This document shows, in pieces, positions 25,001-34,100 of a stretch of 64,000 nucleotides of DNA. Origin of the DNA: Mermis nigrescens (Eukaryota; Nematoda; Enoplea; Mermithida; Mermithidae); contig JAVLUZ010000154.1 of NCBI GenBank assembly GCA_036768485.1, positions 30,048,345-30,112,344 on the forward strand, in the 5' to 3' direction. The notes under the pieces were generated by a model, which was not told the DNA's origin, ran no database searches, and saw only the letters and a program-made list of their open reading frames with translations. Both the position numbers and the translations under genes were made by a program. Each line of letters begins with the position of its first letter. Within the stretch, counting starts at the first letter, position 1.

Positions 25001-25647
25001 TCGGAGCCAAAAATGGTGGTCTTTCTCTATCTTTTGAGAGCATAAAAACGTTTTAGAAAATTTGAAAAAAATCGAAAAGTCGAACAAATTGAACAGAGTA
25101 TAGTCAAAACATGAGTATATGGCGCAAAGCGCCGAAAATTTTGCACTTTTGAGCAAACAGATGGCTGAAAACGCTTAAAAAGCGCCTTTTCTGCGAATTT
25201 TTAAGAAATTTTCAGAAACTTTCGAAGAATCGCGAATTCTTGGAGGGGTGAAAAAATTCTGGTGGGGTGAAAATTTTTCTGGAGATTGAAACCCCCGTCC
25301 TAGATCATGTATGCTAATGGTATGCGTATTTAGCTGATGCGGAGATTCGCAACGAAGTTGATGTCGCCGATGTAGCTACGCGCGAAGAAACGATATTTTG
25401 GATGACTTGCCCCGAACCGCCGCAATCGCCGAAATATTGGCGCCATTTGGCCGAAGCCAGGCGCCGCGCTTTGGACGACACGCTGAAAGAAAATTTACGC
25501 CTTTGTCAACAAATAGCCGATTGCAACGAGCACAACAGGCAATTGCAAGCGATTGTGGACGAAGGCCAGCGATTGGCAAGCGTTTTGCAACAAGCGTTCG
25601 ACGAATATGAGCAAGAAGAGTCGGAAACTGCGTCAAATGGCGTATAA
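22068..25647 (+). CDS. GMNN: Geminin, replication-licensing inhibitor (215 aa, three exons)
   Basis: Exons 22068-22231, 24011-24180 and 25334-25647; introns in phases 2 and 1 join without a stop. Geminin binds and inhibits the licensing factor Cdt1 in the nucleus and blocks re-replication. The call rests on the C-terminal third: SPKYWRHLAEARRRALDD (residues 143-160) and the following LKENLRLCQQ heptads to about residue 200 match the geminin dimer coiled coil and the Tyr-Trp Cdt1 contact. Residues 14-24 (ALKVLQTSSNG) line up with the conserved N-terminal geminin segment LKxxQ.SASG. Length is close to the usual 200-210. The start ATG has A at -3 and G at +4, but the frame is open for 15 more codons back to a possible acceptor at 22022, so an upstream coding exon is possible. 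The canonical N-terminal RxxL destruction box is not visible. Confidence 0.92.
22933..23340. mobile_element. MITE of the CATGCACAGCATGG family in geminin intron 1
   Basis: Left end TACATGCACAGCATGGAAATTC with a G run, right end with a C run and AGATCATGTTTGGC. Flanks AGCCATCA and AGCCATAT match at 6 of 8. The internal order resembles 25000-25310 (GAACAGAATATAGTCA, GAAAATTTGGCA). Confidence 0.55.
23510..23953. mobile_element. hAT-type MITE, GGCGATCTAGG family, old copy
   Basis: Left end AGTGGCGATCTAGGATTC, right end CCCCTTAAATCCGCCCG, with the family's G/C-run interior (CCGCCCCCCCC). No convincing target duplication. It ends about 60 bp before geminin exon 2. Confidence 0.6.
24405..24600 (-). 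repeat. MITE fragment of the TCCCGGCCATTTTT family
   Basis: Inverse-orientation relative of 18587-18800 and 26337-26570 (GGATCCCCCACCCAAAGTCGG, ending ACCCCCTACGGAGC). It accounts for the overlapping open frames on both strands here, which are not genes. Intron 2 of geminin; the following 24950-25310 is another MITE fragment with the GCGCAAAGCGCCG motif. Confidence 0.55.
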
Positions 25648-25728
25648 AATTGATTGATAATTCGAAGGTTCTTATGTTTTTTTTCAATCGTTTTTGCGTC
25701 GGAGCCGAGCGATGTGTTTAGCTATGTA

Positions 25729-25734
25729 AATAAA
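25729..25734 (+). terminator. Polyadenylation signal AATAAA of geminin
   Basis: AATAAA 81 bases after the geminin stop codon, the expected position for the mRNA 3' end. It is the only canonical hexamer close to the stop. Confidence 0.6.
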
Positions 25735-25962
25735 TTAAACTTTTATGAAGAGGCTATTTTAAACGCGAAATTTCTTACTTTGTGTACGAATTATAAGTTA
25801 AACGCGGTTTTTATGACGGTAATAGTTACACAGTCGAGTGTGCGCGAGACCTATATCCTAAGGGTCAAAAAATTTTGAAAGATCAAAATGGTCAAGAAAT
25901 TGATACTTTAGGGCACGCACCAACGAAAATTTTTTCAAATCTTTTTATTTTAGGGTCTGCGG

Positions 25963-26155
25963 CACACGTGGGCGTGGGGGAATTGGGGGTATACACCCCC
26001 AGAAGGCCGAATAGGTTTTTTTGCAATTTTTGATGCCAATGGATAGTGCTCGATGAGAAACGTTGAAAAATGGTGTTTTTTCGCCATACCAACCATTTTT
26101 TGACCTTTTCTTGCACGCACACACACCCCCAGAATTTTGGTGCGGCCCACCTATG
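25963..26155 (-). mobile_element. 193-bp hAT-type MITE, CATAGGTGGGC family
   Basis: Begins CACACGTGGGCGTGGGGG and ends GCGGCCCACCTATG, with the perfect 8-bp duplication GTCTGCGG on both sides (25955-25962 and 26156-26163). Sisters at 36204-36445, 43434-43705 and 51538-51824, plus a partial copy near 38268. Confidence 0.9.
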
Positions 26156-26163
26156 GTCTGCGG

Positions 26164-28270
26164 GCGTTTTTCGTATTCTAAGAGGTCGAATTCTGGAACC
26201 CACCCACCACGTTCACTGGAAGTCGAATATAAGTTCCATTCACGGTGGTTAGGGAATTACCTTGAGGTCGACCGTCCTCAGGAACCTCAGAAGTTGCACG
26301 TCTTTCGGGTGGCATTGAAAAATAATGTTTGCTAATTTGCTATATCAACTATATTCAGAGATGTACCGGGTCGAAATTTGGGTTTGGGGTCCCCGGCCAA
26401 TTTTAGGGAAGGGGGGGGTAAATGACCTCCAATTCTGGTCGAAAACGGCCAAATAATTCGATTTTTTTTAAATCGGGCGGGGTCAAAAATTTTCTGGCTT
26501 TGGGCGAAGGGGGTACGTCCGACTTCGGGTGTGGGATCATTCATCTCGCCTTTTACATGTATGCACATTACTGTACCACTTTTCGGTCAAAAGTGTGGCT
26601 TAATAAATTATTCCTGTTATTTCCATCAATGTCATAAAAATTTGAGGATCTGCGCAGTCCTGCGAGAAAAGCGCAGGTAATCCTTCAGTTTCTTTCTCAG
26701 AGTGACCTGCTTTGTAGTTTTCAAAAAAATGAATCGCATCGGTGAAGTGTCAATAAAGTTAATTTATGCTCAAATTATGAGCTTTGCCTTTCTTCAAATC
26801 AGCGACAAGTCTCTACTTCGTTGCATGTTGTTTCGCTAATTGAAATTACTTGTGAACTTTGTCAAAAATGACGATAAACGAAATCAGATTGTGCTGAACG
26901 CTTTAAAATATCCAAAAATAAATATGAAAAACATTAATTGATTTTTAAAATCAATTTTGACTCGTAAATTATGAGTGACACGTAAAATATTTGTGCTTAT
27001 TTTATTAATTAACACTTTCCAAATATTTTCAATTCTAAATTTACGAATAAAACATTTTTTACAAAACTTACTCTCTTTTGTTGCAAAAAGCCTGATTAAA
27101 AAAATAATTCTTTTATATTCCAAAGAAAGCGATCATATGCAATTCATTTTGAAAGCATAGGCAGTAAGCATGAAAATAAGTTAAAGTTCTCTTGTTATAT
27201 AGTTGTCCAAAATTAAATCGTTTCGTCAAGTTATTATTCATGCTATCGTTTCGTCTTGTAATTTTTCATGTACTGTTACATTTTTTTTCATCGTCTTTGG
27301 TGGACTAGTGAGCGTTTCGTATACGGCGTGTATTTTTTAACCAAATTGAAAATATGAATTTTGGCATTTACTCTAGCAGGTATAAAATAACAGTGGCTAA
27401 AATATAAAAAATATGCCTAGAATATAAAGCTTTTGAAATGGCCAGTATAAAATGAGCGTAAACTGGAAAAATGAAATATCGATTTTAATATGATTTTCAT
27501 TATATGTACATGTATAACAGGTCTGATCGGCCAATCGTCTCTTCGTAAGATTGCATGGATGTTTTACGCTTCGTCGTTTAGTGTAGCTGTTGCTCGTTTG
27601 GGCACATCAAGCACCTTATTTAGCGTTGTAGCGTTTATTAAATCTAACCTGATGTACATACAATTTGCTGATGGAGTACTTCAAAAATATCGTAATTAGT
27701 CTGTAAGTCACTGGTTTTTGGCATAAAGTCGAATTTGTTATCAATATTTTAGAAATGTGTGTATTTCGTCCTCTGCTGTTACAATGCTGCATTATGTGTT
27801 GATTTTGTATGTAATTGCGCTTATTTGCCGCGTTGTTTTAAGCATCATTAGTTAATAAACCTTGTACTCTTGATTCAGTTCCATTTTAAGTGCCTATATA
27901 GCTCACCTAATCGGTGCTTTATTGTAAAATTTCGAACATGTGAGTTTTTTCGAAAAATCTCCAATGATCTATTCGCAATTCAACATCAAACAAAATATTA
28001 CTCACATTCCAAGGCGGAGAGCTATTTAGGTTGTTAGCAGTCTTACAAATTGACTAGCCTTGCTCGCCACCTCTCTTGGAATTTTTATTCTTTTTCACTA
28101 TGATGATTGAATTATTGGCCTTCACGTAGATATAATGCGTCATCTCCCAAAGCCGCGGATTATTGCAGTTATAAGTGATGTTTGAATTTTATCAAAAAGT
28201 ATTCATGATCGGTGCATATAAATACGTATGTACCTACGAGTACAGTTTAATTGCGTGGTTTTTTATTTAG
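26164..28270. other. Intergenic region between the two geminin genes
   Basis: 26337-26570 is a CATACATGTAACGG-family MITE (right end CTTTTACATGTATG). A short segment at 27516-27575 (GGTCTGATCGGC ... ATGTTTTACGC) resembles 36655-36690. The open frames at 26884-27160 and 27490-27699 have no recognisable protein. The promoter of the second geminin gene should lie here or in the next few hundred bases. Confidence 0.45.
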
Positions 28271-28362
28271 CCAGTTTGGATTACCAGTCCTATTTCTGAG
28301 AAGAACTACATAAAACGAATTTTAAAAAATGCGAGGAACCTGATTTTCTTGATGGCTCAAAG
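28271..28362 (+). other. Candidate 5' exon of the geminin-like gene
   Basis: A 92-base stop-free block with a pyrimidine-rich acceptor (TTTTTTATTTAG) and a donor (AAAG|GTTAGT). It ends in phase 2, and splicing to the acceptor at 28920-28921 would enter the frame of the geminin-like exon 1 (28956). It contains an ATG at 28352 that would add residues MAQRVLLSTYADWRI before the ATG I chose. This may be chance; the chance of a matching phase is about one in three. Confidence 0.3.
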
Positions 28363-28445
28363 GTTAGTTTTCAACAAAAGGGATGGTCCTGTGTTTTGGT
28401 CGGTAGGAGGCGGTCGATTATACACATTTTCCTAGGATCCACGAC

Positions 28446-28711
28446 CATAGATACACATGACTGGGGTCAGCCGGCCGGTCTGGGAGCTGTCAAAAACTGA
28501 GCTGTTTTCGGGCCAAAATGACACCAAGAATTGGTATAAGCCCTAAAATAGAGTTAAAACTACTTTATTACACAAATTCTGCTTCATTTAACGCAGGCAA
28601 ACGAAAATTGTCAATATTCATCCGTTTTCTGGCCTCTATTTTCCCAATAAAATTTCCCATTTTTCTATTCGGGGAGGGGGTAGACCTTTAACCCCCTCAC
28701 GTGCATGTCTG
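28446..28711 (-). mobile_element. MITE with CATAGATACAC / CATGCACGTGAG ends
   Basis: Inverse copy of the 19692-19971 family: starts CATAGATACACATGACTGG, ends CTCACGTGCATGTCTG. Flanks TCCACGAC and ATCTCGAC match at 5 of 8. Lies just upstream of the geminin-like gene. Confidence 0.6.
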
Positions 28712-28955
28712 ATCTCGACAGTATACCTAAATTCACTCAACTTCACTCACTTCACTAAGAGCAAGATGAATTTATTTTAAGTAAGCACTGTCGTGTATGT
28801 TTTCTCCCAAGCAATTTAAGCGTGCCGCCAGAACTTTCCGAATGTCGTTGATTCGGAATACGTGTCTCTAATCCAATCTGTTACATAAGTTTGTAAAACC
28901 TGCCGTAATCGCTCCATTTAGAGTTTTGTTGAGTACTTATGCTGATTGGAGAATT

Positions 28956-31116
28956 ATGATGGAACAAAGTGAGGCGAAATCTGAATGTCAATCGAAAGCT
29001 ACGGTTTCGAATGATTCCTTCAAGAATAGAAGCTCAACCATTGTTGACCGCCCCGACATCAAGTGTTCTCCGGCTGCTAGAATCAATAAAAGTGCTCTCG
29101 CTTGCTCGAACATAAGCAAGTAACAGTGTTTAGATGATGCTTATACGTGCTTAAATCAAAATTGAGAAATTTTCAAAGTTCAGTTAAATCCGTAGATCAG
29201 TTCTGGTTATTTGGATTGGTGGGTGTATGGATGGGGATACTTCGAATAAGGATATTTATTTTTATGATTCGAACTTTTTGCTTTTCGTAATTGTCCGCTA
29301 AAACGTTTCACTAATGCATCAATTATGAATTCGGCGTTCGTTTTTAATCCGCTAGTGTACACTAAAAGTACCATGGATCTCATTCCAAATGTTTGATTTA
29401 TTCATAATCCTAATTAATTGTGTGATTAATTAGTGATCGACCGTGACCTTGCCCATTTTTTACCTCCAGATCCGGCAGGGACAGGACGGAAAAGCGACCT
29501 AGTCTGGAAAATTTCAAGATGTTTTGTGTGTTCAAATTGGTGTGTTCGTGAGTTTGTAAAAATATTTTCCAAACAAGGAATTATAACACTTTCGAACTAA
29601 ATTCTTTCTGTTATCTTACTGTTATTTACCTTCATTTTGTATTACTTCGGTCACTTTACTGTTCAAATATTATTCAATTCAAATTTTCCGCACATGGACA
29701 TAGGCGAGCGAGTTTGGACACCCATAATCCAGAAAAACTCTAGACAACCAAAATGAAAATTTTTACAAATTTATATCATTTACCGCGATACTTTTATATA
29801 AAGCATACCATCAATTATCATCTTTTCTTTTTTATCCTTGAAAAGTTCTCGACCATGTATAATTCCAACGCTGCTTAGCTCATGTATGGTCTAGACTCTT
29901 GCTGACCTCTAACGTGTATGTTCGACAAAAGTAATGATCGTAAAATAATATGGTCTCTAAATGTTTCTTTAGAATTTTTTTCGAATTTACCCGAAAACTT
30001 ATTTTCGTTCCAAGCAATCAATATTCTCTCTATTTTTGTCGAAATTTTGATGGCATATCAGCTGAATCTTTCAATATTTAGCTCTTGAGGCAGATGTTAC
30101 TGATGTTCAGTTCATATGTAAAAGGTAAATCTCATGAATTCGCTGTATTCGAATATAGTTATTTCTTCGCTTCAGCATCAAAAAGAAGAAGGATAAGAAT
30201 GTGCATGGTTCTCCTTTTGTTCAGCGCTTACAGCAGCCGTCTAAGAAGATTGAAATGCGAGATTCTGGTGTTGGGTTGGACGAAATTTTCACAGTTGATT
30301 TCGGTTCGCAGACCGAAAATGAAGATGAGTGACTGACGAATATTCAATATCTCAATTTAGTTCTTTTCCTTGGAAATGGGAAGAAAATATACTAAAACTA
30401 ACAATATGAAAAATGAGTGCATAACAGATATGCATTAGGGGACTTTGGCTTAAGCCGGTCGTTTTCCCCATTTCCTATTAAAAGTTGCATTGTTATTATG
30501 TCATGTCGAAAGGGACATGTTTTATTCAATGTTTGACGTTTTTTAGCAAAAATCTAAAGGTCGGTTAGGAGTGGGAATCGACCGGAGGTCCATTTTTTCC
30601 CGGGCCGGAGCTCCGGCCATCCTCACCTCCGGCTCCGACTGGAGCCGAAGGCCGGACGTGAACATAGACTATTTTCACATTGGTGTTGTACATCATATAA
30701 ATTTTGGTCTTATGTGTTTAGGCAGATACTTGGCCACTCTCATGTTTCAAGGGGAATGTGAAGGTGTGACGTGCATTCACGGCGAGGGTGGAGGGCGCTA
30801 AGCACCCAAATATCCTTGTTAAGGGCTAAGGTGTCTTAAGAATAGATGCACAGTATGGTCGGCGTCTTGGGTCAGCCGGTATGATAAGAGAATCAATCAG
30901 AGAGCGTTTTTGAGATAAAATAAGTTTAAAAACTGGCATAGATGATACAATAATCGTGTCACACATTCATTAACCTTCAATTAAATTGAAACTACTACAA
31001 TTTCTGTGCAATCTTGCAGAAAAATGTCCATTTTCTTCTTTTTTGACCCTTTATATTGCCTGTTTCCCCCAAAAAAAGCTTCCTTCTTCCCTAGAGACCC
31101 CAAACTCACTAATAAT

Positions 31117-31153
<37 letters not shown>

Positions 31154-34100
31154 AACCAAAAAAAGAAAAATCACTGGATATCAAAAAGACTTGACAGAAA
31201 AGGGCTATCAATTGTATGCATTACATGTATTTTAGAACACTTGGTTACAAACAATGATGAAATCACAAGACTAATTGTTTGGGTGGGGCTGAAAATATAC
31301 ACAATATAAAATTATAATATGTCAAAAATATAATACAATCAGGGCCGTATTTAATGGGGCGGGTGGGGCGGCCGTCTCACTTCCTTGGCCGGAAAAAATT
31401 TTGAAAGGTCAGATAATGCATGAAAATACATAAAAATCGCATGTCTTTGTCGTCAAATCTTCAAATTTTTGGCGTTTCGCGCCGGATATCAAGTATTTTC
31501 TATAATTTTGCCTAAGCGTTACCAAAAATAACACTTTTTATAGCCTTTTGAGTGTAAAAAATTTTTTCCAAAACAGTTCGAATTTTATGATCTTAATGAA
31601 TAAAGCACGTAAATGCAGTTTTTGCGAGCAATCCCGACGAATTTTCTGAGATATAGACCAATTTATGTTGGGTCCGCCCCCTACCTTGGTCGGATCCTAG
31701 ATACGGGCCTGAATACGATAAAAATATAATATAAAAATATATGATTAAAAAACTGAAAGTCACTGTTCAATGGAAGAGCAATTTGAATTAGTTCTGCATA
31801 TTTTTTATTCCAGGATTTCTATTCGAAATATAGTGAAAAGTAGTATCGATAATATCTGTCGTTTACGCCAAAACCAATGGACCTTTCAGTGTGAGCAGCT
31901 AATTGTATTACAAGTTATTAAAAAGCGTTTCTTGAATAAAATGCGGTCAAAGCATTTAGAATTTTTCGTATTTCATATGGAAGTTCAAATTTTTCAACTA
32001 AGTTTACTTGAAGGTTCCAGAGTTTGAGCGTTCTGAGACATCTACAGGTTAAAATCACCAGCACATCAATTAAATTGTACCCCTGCATGACACGCCAAAA
32101 TTTTTGAAAATTGAGTTATAAAAGCAGCAAAGTCACTTATTCCAATTCTGTAAACTATGTTAGGCCATCGGGAGAACTATCGCCCTTAACCGTTCCTGCA
32201 TTTAATCTACTTTTATTTCTGAGAGCACTGCTCATGTTGGTTTGAAGCGTATTCATCTCATCCACCCATCTACTGCTCAATCATACAATTACTAAATATT
32301 TGTTCATTGCTATATTTTGCATCATTGCTTCAGATTTGAAGTTAATACGGTTTTGTAATCTTTTATATTAATTTAAGCATACGTGTAACGGCTCAAAATT
32401 TTTTTGTATGGTAGTCCCGGCCATTTTTCGGGAGGGAGTAAATGACTTCCAATTTTTGGTCAACAACGGCCTAAAAACAGGCAATATTTTCGTTTTTTTC
32501 CAAAAATCGGGAGTTCAAAATTTTTTCGGCTTTGGGGGATGGGGGGACGTCCGACTTTGGGTGGAGGATCCTCCCATCCCCATGTTGCATGTATGAATTC
32601 AAGATATAAAATTCCTCCGGCCCCTTTTATGTTCCTCCGGTTGCCGGAGACCGAAGGTCCCAAAAAGGCCGGAGCCGTAGCCGGAGCTCCGGTCGATCCC
32701 TAGTTGGGAGGCTCATAAAATATTTGCATTTACATCTAATAGAGGTACTGTAATCATGTTATCTCGTGATCTCATTAAATAAGCTATTTTTGGCTCACTT
32801 CTTCGTGTTATTAATTTGCTTTATGGGCTGACAGAAGATCGATTTTGTCCTTTAGTTTGTGTGACCGATTTCGTCGTGGCCTTTTTATTTTACTTTAAGC
32901 AAATTAAGGGTCTGATGTACCGGGTGGTTAGCAACCTTTTGCTAGGGGGTCAGCGCTATAACTGTAGGGCTTGGGATCAAACCAAATATACCATTAGATA
33001 TAGAATTTGAAACGGAATTTATTGATGCCAGATTAATAATCAGTGTGCCTTTCACTTGTGCAAGAAACAGCTTTTAGAATGATCTGGTATAAACACAAAC
33101 CAATAAACAGACTACGTCGATTTTCAAGACTTTTCCAAATATTTTCCACGTTTCTGTGCGAAATTTCATATGATTATCGACCAGTCAGATTTTAGCAAGT
33201 ATTTGCGCTTCGACTTCATCTTTATGAATGGCACAATTGTTTCGGCGGCATTTAAGTTGAGTGAATTTCCGGGCTAAATATCGTTACCCCAGAATTCGAC
33301 GTTTGATTGCTTCAAGAAATGTTTGATTGCATTAATTCGCCTGCAAGGCGCCTTGTCGTGAACAAAAACAGTCTGACCAACGACCAAATATTTTTCAGGC
33401 CCAAAATGGGACCTATTTGATATTGATATAAAACCTTTACAGAAACGTGAAAAATATTTTGATAAGTATCGGAAATTGACATTTATTAATTATGTACACA
33501 CCCCGATCGCTTAAAAACCATTGCTCTTGCCGGTCTTAGGCACACTGATTTTTAATTTGGCATCAATAAATTCCGTTTTAAATTCTCTATCCAATAATAT
33601 ATTTGGTTTGATCCCAAGTTCTATAGTTATAGCACTAACCCGCTAGAAAAAGGTTATTAACCACCCTGTAGATAGGAATAGTCATTGTTTTGTTTTTGCA
33701 TCGGTGCTAATGAAATTTTGTAAGTTGAGCATACGAGTATATTATGCTTTAGAATGCCGAAATTATGGGGCTTAATTTCCTTTCGCATAAACACAGTTCA
33801 GGGTCGTTCAAAATAGAAAAGCCAAGGATAGTTGCTGAATAAATTACAATTAGAATTCACAAACTTACGAATGCATGTTGCTTCAATGCACATATGCAGC
33901 ATTTTGCGTGCTGATTGTTGTAAAAAGGTGGCTTCGTCAGTGTTAACCGAATCTGTGACCGTGTGTGGGGTGTCTAGACTACACATGCACGAAGGGAGAT
34001 TTGAATCTCTAAACTCGCAGAATAGAAAAATAACGAATTTTTTAGAAAATGACGGTCCAACATGTAAAGAACAGTTTTCTTTAAAAGTGTGTGGAATCTT

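Larger units (their letters stand above)
30572..32702. mobile_element. 2131-bp hAT-type element with CCGGAGCTCCGG ends
   Basis: Ends TGGGAATCGACCGG ... CCGGTCGATCCCTA, with flanks GTTAGGAG (30564-30571) and GTTGGGAG (32703-32710), 7 of 8. Subterminal GGAGCTCCGGC clusters occur at both ends. The 85-codon open frame at 31770-32027 might be a remnant of internal coding, but I see no transposase motif. It contains other insertions (31340-31711 and a repeat at 32380-32598). Intron 2 of the geminin-like gene. Confidence 0.8.

Noticed and set aside
32816..33010. 64-codon plus-strand frame
   Set aside because: Extends from unique DNA into the terminal repeat of the Tc1/mariner element at 32920; not a gene.
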